64,000 bases of DNA from Micrococcales bacterium. Its GTDB lineage: Bacteria; Actinomycetota; Actinomycetes; Actinomycetales; Microbacteriaceae. The notes below the pieces were generated by a model. That model did no database searches, was not told where the DNA came from, and worked only from the letters and a program-made list of their open reading frames with translations. The first letter of the stretch is position 1. The number at the start of each line of letters is the position of its first letter. This document shows positions 9,470 through 17,901 of this stretch, piece after piece. The position numbers and the translations under genes were made by a program. The stretch is from NCBI GenBank assembly GCA_017306245.1, contig JAFKIY010000004.1, positions 122,218 through 186,217 of the forward strand, given 5' to 3'.

Positions 9470-10492
9470 TTATTCTTCCCCGAGAAGGCGAGAAAGGTAG
9501 CGGGCGACGGCGCGCACCGCTGCCATGTTGCTCGGGTAATCCATTCTGGTGGGCCCCAGCACCCCCACGCGGGCGAATTCTCCGCCCGAAGAAGAATAGC
9601 CACTCGCGAGGACGGATGTTTCTCCCAGGCCGAACGCGGCGTTTTCGCTGCCGATGCTCGTGGCCAGACCGTGCTGATCAGGTTCCATCTCGGCGAACAG
9701 CCTCAGGAGCGTGACCTGTTCCTCGATGGCCTCGAGCACGGGGACGATGCTGCCGCCGAAATCCTCCGCCGTCATGGCGAGGTTCGCCGCGCCGGCCATG
9801 ATCAGCTTCTCCGCCCGGTTGGCCGCCACCTGTTCGCGAAGGCTGTCCACGATGTCGGAGATCACGGTGCCGCGGTCGCGCGGGAACTCGTCCGCAATCT
9901 TTTCCAATACCGCCACCGCATCGCTCAGGCTGACCCCGGCCAGCCGCGTGTTCAATTTCGTCCGAACCTCGCCGAGGAAAACCTCGTCGAGTTCGGCGCC
10001 GACATCGATGTGGCGCTGCTCGACCCGACCCGTGTCGGTGATCAGGACGAGGAGAAGCCTCGTCGAGCTAAGCGGCACCATTTCGACGTGCCGGACGCGC
10101 GACCTGCCGAGCGTCGGGTATTGCACGAGTGCGACCTGATGGGTGAGTTGCGAGAGCAAGCGCACGGTTCGAACGAGAACCTCATCGAGATCCGACGAGT
10201 TTCCCAGGAACGTCTCGATCGCCTGGCGCTGCGCGGCGGTGAGCGGACGCAAGTCTGCCAACTGGTTGACGAACACCCGATACCCCTTGTCGGTCGGGAT
10301 CCGACCCGACGAGGTGTGGGGCGCCGCGATGAGTTCCTCCTCCTCGAGCAGCGCCATGTCGTGGCGAATTGTCGCCGCAGAGACCCCGAACCCGTGGCGT
10401 TCGACGATCGACTTCGAGCCGACCGGCTCGCGGGACGCGACGTAGTCCTGAACGATGACCCGCAAAACGTCAAGGCTGCGATCCGAAACCAT
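9470..10492 (-). CDS. hrcA: heat-inducible transcription repressor HrcA
   Basis: DNA-binding repressor of class I heat-shock genes through the CIRCE operator. The N-terminal winged helix contains [20 protein letters not shown], followed by [15 protein letters not shown], both diagnostic, then a GAF-like domain and dimerisation region. It has 340 residues, as expected. The ATG at 10492 has an AAAGGGG Shine-Dalgarno. A CIRCE-like operator and a promoter lie 20-75 nt upstream, so the gene probably represses its own operon, including dnaJ. Confidence 0.97.
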   Translation of the reverse strand: MVSDRSLDVLRVIVQDYVASREPVGSKSIVERHGFGVSAATIRHDMALLEEEELIAAPHTSSGRIPTDKGYRVFVNQLADLRPLTAAQRQAIETFLGNSSDLDEVLVRTVRLLSQLTHQVALVQYPTLGRSRVRHVEMVPLSSTRLLLVLITDTGRVEQRHIDVGAELDEVFLGEVRTKLNTRLAGVSLSDAVAVLEKIADEFPRDRGTVISDIVDSLREQVAANRAEKLIMAGAANLAMTAEDFGGSIVPVLEAIEEQVTLLRLFAEMEPDQHGLATSIGSENAAFGLGETSVLASGYSSSGGEFARVGVLGPTRMDYPSNMAAVRAVARYLSRLLGEE

Positions 10493-10511
10493 GCGGACAC
10501 CCCTTTCGCGA

Positions 10512-10538
10512 CTGGCACTCTGTTCTCGGGACTGCTAA
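10512..10538 (-). promoter_or_regulatory. CIRCE-like operator upstream of hrcA
   Basis: On the plus strand CTGGCACTC, a 9-nt spacer, then GACTGCTAA. The CIRCE consensus is TTAGCACTC-N9-GAGTGCTAA, so there are two mismatches in one arm and one in the other, with exactly the right spacing. It overlaps the predicted transcription start of hrcA, as expected for repressor blocking. Confidence 0.75.
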
Positions 10539-10565
10539 TTGTATCGCGACATACCACGAGTCAGG
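10538..10565 (-). promoter_or_regulatory. putative promoter of the hrcA-era operon
   Basis: Minus-strand TACAAT (10538-10543) with CCTGAC (10560-10565) 16 nt upstream. The -10 box fits the housekeeping sigma factor well and the -35 box only partly. The predicted start falls within the CIRCE-like operator. Confidence 0.5.
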
Positions 10566-10696
10566 CGTTGCATGCGGACACTAAGGGCAGTACCTTATGG
10601 GTGAGCCTCGGCACTTCCTCGCGAGAGGGTCACGCCAGGGCTGGCCCAGTCCGAACCCATGCGGGATTTCGTTCGACCACCTGAAAGGCAAGATTA

Positions 10697-11107
10697 ATGA
10701 CTGATCAAACACCCCCGGCCGCAGCGCCGCAGCCGGCGGCTCCGTTGACCGCTGCCGAGGACAAGCAGTGGGCCATGTGGGCACACTTCGGCGGAATCCT
10801 CTGGATCCTCCCCTCGCTCATCATCTTCCTGGTCTTCAAGGACCGCGGGACGCTCACCAAGCAGGAAAGCAAGGAAGCTCTCAACTGGCAGATCACGTTC
10901 CTGATCTTCTACATCGCGTGGGCGATCATCGGTGCGATTCTGACCACGGTTCTCATCGCCAGCGGCGCATGGGGCATCCTGTGGATCCCGTCCCTCGTCG
11001 GATGGCTGATCTACCTGGCCAACGTCCTGTTCTCCGTGATGGGTGGCGTAAAGGTGAACGGCGGCGGCAGCTACCGCTACCCGGTCAACTTCCGTTTCAT
11101 CAAGTAG
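10697..11107 (+). CDS. DUF4870 membrane protein
   Basis: The 136-residue product has a Pro/Ala-rich cytosolic N-terminus, then WAMWAHFGGILWILPSLIIF, KDRGTLTKQESKEALNWQITF and further hydrophobic segments, about four membrane helices, matching DUF4870/Tic20-like proteins of unknown role. GAAAGG precedes the ATG by 8 nt. A hairpin follows, and then a second DUF4870 gene with the same architecture, so the two look like a tandem duplication. Confidence 0.88.
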   Translation: MTDQTPPAAAPQPAAPLTAAEDKQWAMWAHFGGILWILPSLIIFLVFKDRGTLTKQESKEALNWQITFLIFYIAWAIIGAILTTVLIASGAWGILWIPSLVGWLIYLANVLFSVMGGVKVNGGGSYRYPVNFRFIK

Positions 11108-11123
11108 TTCAATCGGCTGTTCG

Positions 11124-11153
11124 GGAGAGTCGGGCCCACGGGCCCGGCTCTCC
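11124..11153 (+). terminator. terminator hairpin after first DUF4870 gene
   Basis: A 14-nt arm beginning GGAGAGTCGGGCCC pairs with GGGCCCGGCTCTCC with one G-U pair and a very short loop; CTGCTTTA follows. The stem is strong but the T-tract is poor, so termination may be partial and allow expression of the next gene. Confidence 0.6.
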
Positions 11154-11160
11154 TGCTTTA

Positions 11161-11544
11161 ATGGGGGCTATGACAGAGCCCATGCCAGAACCAGTCAATC
11201 CGTATCAGGCGTCTCAGCCGCTCAGCCCCTCCGACGAGAAACTGTGGGCGCTCCTCGTGCACCTCGGGGGGATCTTCTTCAACTTCCTGCCCGCCCTGAT
11301 CGGCTACCTCGTGCTGAAGGATCGGGGACCGTTTGTGCGCCAGCACACCGCAACGGCGCTCAACTTCCAGATCACCCTCGTGATCGCGTATGTCGTCGGG
11401 GCCATCACGGCGCTCCTGCTGATCGGGTTCCTGATCATGGCCATCGCCTACATCCTGAACATCGTCTTCAGCATCCTCGCCGCGGTTGCCGCGAACAAGG
11501 GCGAGGCGTACGAATACCCGCTCGCGATCAAGTTCATCAAGTAG
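11161..11544 (+). CDS. DUF4870 membrane protein (second copy)
   Basis: The 127-residue product has a short Pro-rich N-terminus, LWALLVHLGGIFFNFLPALIG, VLKDRGPFVRQHTATALNFQ and three to four hydrophobic segments, ending YPLAIKFIK, close to the end of the preceding paralogue (YPVNFRFIK). An ATG at 11170 is an alternative start. Its stop codon abuts the hemW stop on the other strand. Function unknown. Confidence 0.85.
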   Translation: MGAMTEPMPEPVNPYQASQPLSPSDEKLWALLVHLGGIFFNFLPALIGYLVLKDRGPFVRQHTATALNFQITLVIAYVVGAITALLLIGFLIMAIAYILNIVFSILAAVAANKGEAYEYPLAIKFIK

Positions 11545-12768
11545 CTAGCTCAGGAGCGCGCGCACGACCGCGTCGGCGAGCAGCCGACCGTGCAAGGTGA
11601 GCACCACGCGCCCGGCGAGCGCGGCGGGGGCATCCACGAGTTCGTCGGCGATGAGGGCTGCCACGGCGGTTCGCCCCTGACGGCTGAGTTCGCTCGTCGG
11701 CAGGCCCTCGCGGATGCGCGTTGCAAGCATGACCCGCTCCACCCGCCGAGTTTCATCGTCGAGGGTTTCCCGGCCGGCGGCCGGTGACTGGCCCGCATGC
11801 ATCCGCTCCGCATATGCGGCAGGATGCTTGACGTTCCACCAGCGCACCCCTCCGACATGGCTGTGCGCGCCAGGCCCGACCCCCCACCAGTCGTGCCCCT
11901 GCCAGTACGCGAGATTGTGGCGGGAGCGGTGACCGTCGCCCTTGGCCCAGTTGCTCACTTCGTACCACTGGTATCCCGCGTCGGCGAGCAGCCGGTCGGC
12001 GAGTTCGTACTGTTCGGCCGCGAGGTCATCATCCGGTGCCGGAACCTCCCCACGGCGGATCTGGCGTGCCAGTTTGGTCCCATCCTCGACGATGAGCGAA
12101 TACGCGCTCAGATGGTCGGGATCCGTGGCGAGCGCCGACTCGAGCGAGGTGCGCCAGTCATCGATGCTCTCGCCGGGGGTGTTGTAGATAAGGTCGAGGC
12201 TCACGTCGAGCCCGGCGTCCCTCGCCCACCGGACGACGAGGGGAACGCGCTGCGGGTCGTGCGTGCGTTCGAGCGTGGCGAGAACGTGCGGCACGGCGGA
12301 TTGCATGCCGAAGGACACCCGGGAGAAACCCGCCGCCTTCAGAGCGATCAGGTAGTCGGCATCCACCGAATCGGGGTTCGATTCCGTCGTGATCTCGGCA
12401 TCCGGGGCGAGTCCCCAGGTCGATCGGACAGCGTCGAGTATGGCCGCGAGGTCGCTGACCGGCAGAAGCGTCGGCGTTCCGCCGCCGAAGAACACGGTTG
12501 TCGCCTCGCGCTCGGGCACGCCGGAGCCTCCCAGCACCGACCGCGCGAACGAGACTTCGGCGATCGCCTGAGAGGCATAGTCGGATCGCTTCGCGCCGCG
12601 CAGTTCGTCGGAGGTGTAGGTGTTGAAGTCGCAGTATCCGCACCGGACACGGCAGAACGGCACGTGCAGGTAGACGCCGAAGTTGCGATCGTCTGCCCCG
12701 GTCGCCGCGGAGGCCGGCAGCAGCCCGTCGGCGGGGGCAGGATCGGCGAGCGGGAGGGCGGAGGGCAC
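11545..12768 (-). CDS. hemW: radical SAM heme chaperone HemW
   Basis: Radical SAM protein that binds heme and is thought to insert it into respiratory enzymes; long misannotated as a second coproporphyrinogen III oxidase. The cluster motif is HVPFCRVRCGYCDF (C-x3-C-x2-C), followed by FFGGGTPTLL and a HemN C-terminal domain with ARNLAYW-like and GPGAHSHVGG stretches. The GTG at 12768 gives 407 residues, normal for HemW; the longer upstream frame has no family similarity. In the actinobacterial hrcA region hemW is a usual neighbour. Confidence 0.93.
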   Translation of the reverse strand: MPSALPLADPAPADGLLPASAATGADDRNFGVYLHVPFCRVRCGYCDFNTYTSDELRGAKRSDYASQAIAEVSFARSVLGGSGVPEREATTVFFGGGTPTLLPVSDLAAILDAVRSTWGLAPDAEITTESNPDSVDADYLIALKAAGFSRVSFGMQSAVPHVLATLERTHDPQRVPLVVRWARDAGLDVSLDLIYNTPGESIDDWRTSLESALATDPDHLSAYSLIVEDGTKLARQIRRGEVPAPDDDLAAEQYELADRLLADAGYQWYEVSNWAKGDGHRSRHNLAYWQGHDWWGVGPGAHSHVGGVRWWNVKHPAAYAERMHAGQSPAAGRETLDDETRRVERVMLATRIREGLPTSELSRQGRTAVAALIADELVDAPAALAGRVVLTLHGRLLADAVVRALLS

Positions 12769-13050
12769 TACCCCATTCTGCGTCAGCAAAGCCTCTAGAT
12801 GTCGAGGTAACTCCCCGGCTCCGGCCACTAGCGCTATCCGATGCCGGCCAAACCTATATTTGAGTGTGCAAGCGCGGATGCTCGCACGGCACAAATTTCG
12901 CCACCTGAACGAACAAGCACTTTGAGTATCCGCGACGTATGGCACGACTAGTTCAAATGGGATTGAATCGACAATTTCGCGCGTCACGGCGAGGTCAGTT
13001 TATGAGCGCTTCAGCCCTCCGAGCGGAGATATTAGGCGCAGGGCCAAAAA

Positions 13051-13377
13051 CTAAGCATGAAAATAGTGGTTCGGGCTGAATGCGTAGTAAATCGTTGGTA
13101 TCCACAAGACAAAAACCCCTAGCAACAAATGCTTGGTAAGGCTGTGTCCCTTCTGTTGACGCGTGTATACGGCTTTGTCACGTGCCTTGCGCGAGTCAGT
13201 GTTCGCGGCAACTTGGACTGGCTGGACGACTGCTGACGGCACACTCTGATAATGCTCTGTCCAAGTAGAACCGTCAAACCACCGCTGACGGCCAGAACCA
13301 TTCGGGTCGTCGTACCAACCAGCGGGAGGCTTCGCCGAACCGTCAACTGTGCCCGCCGGATCTACCGAATCATTCAT
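13051..13377 (-). CDS. DUF2510 protein with one membrane segment
   Basis: The 108-residue product carries a DUF2510 motif near residues 18-43 (PPAGWYDDPNGSGRQRWFDG then STWTEHY), a basic linker, and a hydrophobic segment near the C-terminus (LLLGVFVLWIPTIYYAF). DUF2510 is an actinobacterial domain of unknown role in membrane proteins. AGGAGAC precedes the ATG. The gene and its flanks are noticeably lower in GC than the rest of the window and lack operon partners, which may indicate acquisition. Confidence 0.82.
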   Translation of the reverse strand: MNDSVDPAGTVDGSAKPPAGWYDDPNGSGRQRWFDGSTWTEHYQSVPSAVVQPVQVAANTDSRKARDKAVYTRQQKGHSLTKHLLLGVFVLWIPTIYYAFSPNHYFHA

Positions 13378-13723
13378 TACGTCTCCTCAGTTTGTGCGTA
13401 GAGGACATCGTAGTGACGATGCACGTTGGAACCAACTGACGCAAAGAAGCACGCAAAGCGAATATAACCGGCGGGATGGGTCGCAGCCGCTGTCTGACCG
13501 TAGAGGCTGGTTGCGAAAACCACTGGCCCCAACCCCGCAAACTGCAAAGGTGACTTCTCTCGAAGCACGCACGTGAGCCTCACTAAAGTGCGGATGAAAT
13601 GAACACGGCGGGCCGGACGCGCCGGCACCATGTAAGGGGCCCGCTACCGTGCCTCCTCGCTACGAGTAGCCGGCTCTACTCGGTCGGCCATGGCGACGCG
13701 TAAAGATGGCCTTGGTGAACGGA
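13378..13723. other. 346-bp gap without a supported gene
   Basis: Short frames on both strands lack ribosome sites and family features. A 7-bp hairpin (CGAGTAG at 13663-13669 with its complement at 13676-13682) lies 40 nt after the DUF1990 stop and could contribute to termination, though no T-tract follows. The part nearest the DUF2510 gene presumably holds its promoter. Confidence 0.5.
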
Positions 13724-14377
13724 TTAGTTGAGCGGGTCGGAGAGCGACCGGAAGTACCGGCGAGTGATCGCCGCCTGCACGAGGCGCAGAATCGGGTATA
13801 CCGCCCACCAGTGCCACGCTGACGGCCTGGAGAAGGAGCGGATCGTCAGCCACACCGAACCGTCTTCCGTGCGGTCGACGATAAAGGCTTCCTCGCCCAT
13901 CTCGGGGTGCCCGGGCAGCGTTCCGTAGGCGAAACCTTTGCGATTCGGCTCGTCTATGACAAAGATGACCCGGCACGGCGCGCGGAATCGCACCGGCCCA
14001 ATCGGCAGAACCAGGGTCGCCGTGTCCCCGGGTGCGATCAGCGGTTGCCCTTCCGCACCGTACACGACTTCGTCGCCTTCCGCCGTCTCCGGCGCGATCG
14101 GGGATCCGGTTCCGTCGTACACGATCGGAGTGTATGTTCCCTCGATCACCTCGCTGGGCGTGTCCTGCAACTGCACGTCGATCCCGCTGTGGCGTTGAAC
14201 CCCCCACGTCATGACTGCCTGGGAGGCATACTCCCATCGCACGACGCCGTGGCCGATCCGGGACCGCCGCTCGTACGGTCGGAACCCGGCCGGCGGAAAC
14301 GACAGAAGATCGGGGGCCTTCGTGCCCCCCACCGCGCCATAGGTGACGGCCTGCTGCCACGGGGATGTCCCGGCCAT
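13724..14377 (-). CDS. DUF1990 family protein
   Basis: The 217-residue product ([19 protein letters not shown]...) matches DUF1990 proteins: FPPAGFRPYERRSRIGHG, then YGTLPGHPEMGEEAFIV and VWLTIRSFSRPS, ending in a hydrophobic stretch. The family has a START/SRPBCC-like fold and unknown function. The ATG at 14377 shares one base with the lepA stop (TGATG), so the two are translationally coupled. Longer upstream frames lie within lepA and are not coding. Confidence 0.9.
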   Translation of the reverse strand: MAGTSPWQQAVTYGAVGGTKAPDLLSFPPAGFRPYERRSRIGHGVVRWEYASQAVMTWGVQRHSGIDVQLQDTPSEVIEGTYTPIVYDGTGSPIAPETAEGDEVVYGAEGQPLIAPGDTATLVLPIGPVRFRAPCRVIFVIDEPNRKGFAYGTLPGHPEMGEEAFIVDRTEDGSVWLTIRSFSRPSAWHWWAVYPILRLVQAAITRRYFRSLSDPLN

Positions 14378-16242
14378 CACTTCTTGTCCTTCTTCTCCGT
14401 ACCCCCGGAGAGTGCTGCGATGAATGCTTCCTGGGGAACTTCGACGCGGCCGACCATCTTCATGCGCTTCTTTCCCTCCTTCTGCTTCTCCAGCAGTTTG
14501 CGTTTGCGCGTGATGTCTCCGCCGTAACACTTCGCCAGGACATCCTTGCGCATCGCGCGGATGCTCTCGCGCGCGATGATGCGCGAACCGATCGCCGCCT
14601 GAATGGGCACCTCGAACTGCTGCCGCGGGATGAGCTCCCGCAGTCGGCCGGTCATGAGCACGCCGTACGCGTACGCCTTGTCGCGGTGCACAATCGCGCT
14701 GAACGCGTCGACCTGCTCGCCCTGAAGAAGGATGTCCACCTTCACGAGGTCCGCCTCCGCCTCGCCGTAGGGTTCGTAGTCGAGGCTTCCGTAGCCCTGC
14801 GTCCGGCTCTTGAGCTGGTCGAAGAAATCGAACACGATCTCGCCGAGCGGAATCGTGTAGTGCAATTCCACGCGATCCTCCCCGAGATATTCCATTCCGA
14901 GCATGGTTCCGCGCCGGCCCTGGCACAGTTCCATGATCGTTCCGACATAGTCTTTCGGCGCGAGAATCGACGCCTTCACGACCGGCTCGCTCACGCTCGC
15001 AATCTTCCCGCCGGGGAATTCGCTCGGATTCGTCACCGTCACCGTCTTACCGTCGTCGCTCTTCACCTCGTAAATCACCGAAGGCGCCGTCGTGATGAGA
15101 CCAAGGTCGAACTCGCGTTCGAGCCGTTCCGTCACGATCTCCAGGTGCAGAAGCCCCAGAAATCCGCAGCGGAATCCGAATCCGAGCGCAACGGACGTCT
15201 CCGGCTCGTACACGAGCGCGGCATCCGAAAGCTTGAGCTTGTCCAGCGCGTCCCGCAGGTCGGGATAGTCGCTGCCGTCGATCGGGTACAACCCGGAGAA
15301 CACCATCGGTTTCGGTTCCGTGTACCCGGGCAGCGCTGCCGCCGCCGGCTTGGCCGCCGTCGTCACCGTGTCGCCGACCTTCGACTGCCGCACATCCTTC
15401 ACGCCGGTGATCAGGTAGCCGACCTCGCCGACGCCGAGGCCCTTCGTGGGAACCGGCTCCGGCGAACTCACCCCGATCTCCAGCAACTCGTGGATGGTCC
15501 GAGTTGACATCATCTGGATGCGCTCCCGCGGCGACAGCGAACCGTCGATCATGCGGACATACGTCACCACTCCGCGGTAACTGTCGTACACGGAGTCGAA
15601 AATCATCGCCCGCGCGGGCGCATCAGGGTCGCCCTTCGGTGCCGGAATGCGCTCGATCACCCGATCGAGAAGTTCCTCCACTCCCGCGCCGGTCTTACCG
15701 CTCACCCGCAGAACGTCATCGGGGTCACCGCCGATCAGCCCGGCGAGTTCCTTCGCGAATCGTTCCGGGTCGGCGGCCGGAAGATCGATCTTATTGAGTA
15801 CCGGGATGATCTCCAGGTCGTTGTCGAGCGCGAGGTAGAGGTTCGCGAGGGTTTGCGCTTCGATCCCCTGGGCTGCGTCCACGAGCAGGATCGCCCCCTC
15901 GCACGCGGCGAGGCTCCGCGACACTTCGTAGGTGAAGTCGACGTGTCCGGGGGTGTCGATCATGTTGAGCGCGTAGGTTTGCGACGTGCCCTCGCCCGCG
16001 GCCGACGACCACGGCATCCGAACGGCCTGGCTCTTGATCGTGATGCCGCGTTCGCGCTCGATGTCCATGCGATCGAGGTATTGGGCGCGCATGTCGCGGT
16101 CGCTCACGACGCCCGTGATCTGCAGCATCCGGTCGGCCAGCGTCGATTTGCCGTGGTCGATGTGCGCGATGATGCAGAAGTTGCGGATGAACGCAGGATC
16201 GGTCGCCGACGGCTCGAGCGCCTTCAGTGATTTCGGTGTCAC
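14377..16242 (-). CDS. lepA: elongation factor 4
   Basis: Translational GTPase that acts on ribosome assembly and stalled elongation. G1 is AHIDHGKST, then [24 protein letters not shown] and NKIDLP, followed by EF-G-like domains and the LepA-specific C-terminus ending in a Lys-rich tail. The GTG at 16242 ([12 protein letters not shown]) is preceded by GAGGAA; an ATG 45 nt upstream is possible. It gives 621 residues, typical of actinobacteria. It is divergent from rpsT, a common arrangement. Confidence 0.96.
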   Translation of the reverse strand: MTPKSLKALEPSATDPAFIRNFCIIAHIDHGKSTLADRMLQITGVVSDRDMRAQYLDRMDIERERGITIKSQAVRMPWSSAAGEGTSQTYALNMIDTPGHVDFTYEVSRSLAACEGAILLVDAAQGIEAQTLANLYLALDNDLEIIPVLNKIDLPAADPERFAKELAGLIGGDPDDVLRVSGKTGAGVEELLDRVIERIPAPKGDPDAPARAMIFDSVYDSYRGVVTYVRMIDGSLSPRERIQMMSTRTIHELLEIGVSSPEPVPTKGLGVGEVGYLITGVKDVRQSKVGDTVTTAAKPAAAALPGYTEPKPMVFSGLYPIDGSDYPDLRDALDKLKLSDAALVYEPETSVALGFGFRCGFLGLLHLEIVTERLEREFDLGLITTAPSVIYEVKSDDGKTVTVTNPSEFPGGKIASVSEPVVKASILAPKDYVGTIMELCQGRRGTMLGMEYLGEDRVELHYTIPLGEIVFDFFDQLKSRTQGYGSLDYEPYGEAEADLVKVDILLQGEQVDAFSAIVHRDKAYAYGVLMTGRLRELIPRQQFEVPIQAAIGSRIIARESIRAMRKDVLAKCYGGDITRKRKLLEKQKEGKKRMKMVGRVEVPQEAFIAALSGGTEKKDKK

Positions 16243-16522
16243 GCGTTCCTCAGATGGTTGCGAAAAGGAGTTGGACAATTCTCCCATGACCAGGCCTGGG
16301 TGGATTCCCACCGGCTGGTACCGGGTGCCGTCCGGCCCGAATGGGACTGCCCGCACGCTACGCCCGAAAGGATTGCCGAAAACCGGCGCTGGTCTGATAA
16401 AGTTACCTCTTGGCCCGCGTGCGACTCCCCAGGGGATGCTTCGCGAAACGCTCCCACCATGACTCTCCCGGCACATCAGCCGTGACTCAGACTGTTCAAC
16501 AACAACAACGAAAAGGTTCACC

Positions 16523-16783
16523 GTGGCAAACATAAAGTCGCAGATCAAGCGCATCGGCACCAACCGCAAGGCGACCGAGCGGAACAAGGCCATCAAGAGC
16601 GAAGTCAAGTCCGCGATCCGCGCCACCCGGGAAGCAATCGCCTCGGGCGACAAGAAGGTGGCTACCGCCTCGCTCGCGATCGCTTCGAAGAAGCTCGACA
16701 AGGCGGCGAGCAAGGGCGTGCTTCACAAGAACCAGGCCGCGAACCGCAAGTCCTCCATCGCGAAGCAGGTCGCGGCGCTCTAA
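16523..16783 (+). CDS. rpsT: 30S ribosomal protein S20
   Basis: Binds 16S rRNA in the 30S body. The 86-residue, Lys/Arg/Ala-rich protein begins [23 protein letters not shown], the family signature. The start is GTG with AAAAGG 7 nt upstream. An intrinsic terminator follows immediately. It is monocistronic and divergent from lepA. Confidence 0.98.
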   Translation: MANIKSQIKRIGTNRKATERNKAIKSEVKSAIRATREAIASGDKKVATASLAIASKKLDKAASKGVLHKNQAANRKSSIAKQVAAL

Positions 16784-16799
16784 GCCTCAACACGAATTC

Positions 16800-16832
16800 A
16801 CGCTCCCCCACTTCGGTGGCGGGAGCGTTTTT
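16800..16832 (+). terminator. intrinsic terminator of rpsT
   Basis: ACGCTCCC...GGGAGCGT stem closing on CAC-TTCG-GTG, followed by five T residues. It is a textbook Rho-independent terminator 16 nt after the rpsT stop. It may also serve holA, which ends shortly after on the opposite strand. Confidence 0.88.
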
Positions 16833-16859
16833 CGTTGCCGCGGCGATGCCGCCGCCTGC

Positions 16860-17870
16860 CTAGTGCAGGGCTGCGCCGCGGGCGCTCACCACGTTCACCA
16901 TGCGCTCGAGCGCGAACACCGGATCCCGACTCTCTCCCTTGACTTGCGCGTCCGTCTCCGCCAAAACGCTGATCCCTCGGGCGAGGCCATCTTCGGTCCA
17001 CCCCTGAAGATCCCGCCTCGCCCGGTCGACCTGCCACGGGGCCAGTCCAAACTGCTGGGCGAGTTGCCCCGAACTGCCCCGTGATCCGGAAATCTTCGCC
17101 ATGGTGCGGAGTTTGCTCGCGAATGCCGCCACGATCGGTACGGGATCCGCACCGGAGGCCAGAGCGTGGCGGAGGAGCACGAGCGCTTCGCCGTGTCTCC
17201 CGGCGATGGCGACGTCGGCCACGCGGAACGCATTCGTTTCCACACGTCCGGCGTAGTAGCGCTCCACCGTGGCCTCCGCAATGTCCCCGTCGGTGTCGGC
17301 GAGCAATTGGCGGCACGCACCGGCGAGTTCGGCAATGTCACCGGAGAACGCCCCAACGAGAGCGCGCGCAGCCCCTGGCGTGACCTTCCGGCCCGCCGCG
17401 CGGAATTCGGCAAACACGAAATCGGACCGATCCGTCTCCTTCTTGAGGTCGGGGCAGGCGATTTCGATACCACCGCCGAGCCCGCCTCTCAGGGCGTCCA
17501 GAAGTTTCTTGCCGCGGACGCCACCGGCATGCCTGAGGACCAGATAGCAGTCCGGTGCCGGCGCCTCCAGGTAGCGGAGAGCGTCGCTCAGGAAGGCATC
17601 GGTGCACTTCTCGACGCCCGTCACCCTGATCATCCGCGGTTCCGAGAACAGCGAGGGACTCGCGAGCGTCGCCAGCTCTCCCGGGGAATAGTCATCGGCG
17701 CCGATATCGCTCACCTCGAGGCTCGCATCCTCTGCGCGGAGAATGTCGCGCAGCAGCCCGATCGCGCGATCGGCGAGAAAGTTCTCGGTCCCGGACACGA
17801 GTATGACCGGTGCCGGACGCACCTTGTCCCACGTCAACTGGGGGATTCTCTGAGACCGCGTCGCCGCCAT
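16860..17870 (-). CDS. holA: DNA polymerase III subunit delta
   Basis: Clamp-loader subunit that opens the beta clamp. The 336-residue protein has the HolA N-terminal ATPase-like domain (APVILVSGTENFLADRAI, FSEPRMIRVTGVEK) and a C-terminal helical region (VRQHTNAFRVADVA-like and QLAQQFGLAPWQVDRARRDL). It lies 31 nt downstream of comEC, the usual comEA-comEC-holA actinobacterial order. Confidence 0.94.
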   Translation of the reverse strand: MAATRSQRIPQLTWDKVRPAPVILVSGTENFLADRAIGLLRDILRAEDASLEVSDIGADDYSPGELATLASPSLFSEPRMIRVTGVEKCTDAFLSDALRYLEAPAPDCYLVLRHAGGVRGKKLLDALRGGLGGGIEIACPDLKKETDRSDFVFAEFRAAGRKVTPGAARALVGAFSGDIAELAGACRQLLADTDGDIAEATVERYYAGRVETNAFRVADVAIAGRHGEALVLLRHALASGADPVPIVAAFASKLRTMAKISGSRGSSGQLAQQFGLAPWQVDRARRDLQGWTEDGLARGISVLAETDAQVKGESRDPVFALERMVNVVSARGAALH

Positions 17871-17901
17871 CCGTAACTTCGCCTCCTTCCGTGGCCCCAG
17901 C

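Noticed and set aside
13377..13631. 84-codon minus-strand frame upstream of the DUF2510 gene
   Set aside because: No Shine-Dalgarno, no recognisable feature, and it would overlap the DUF2510 start by a single base without coupling signals.
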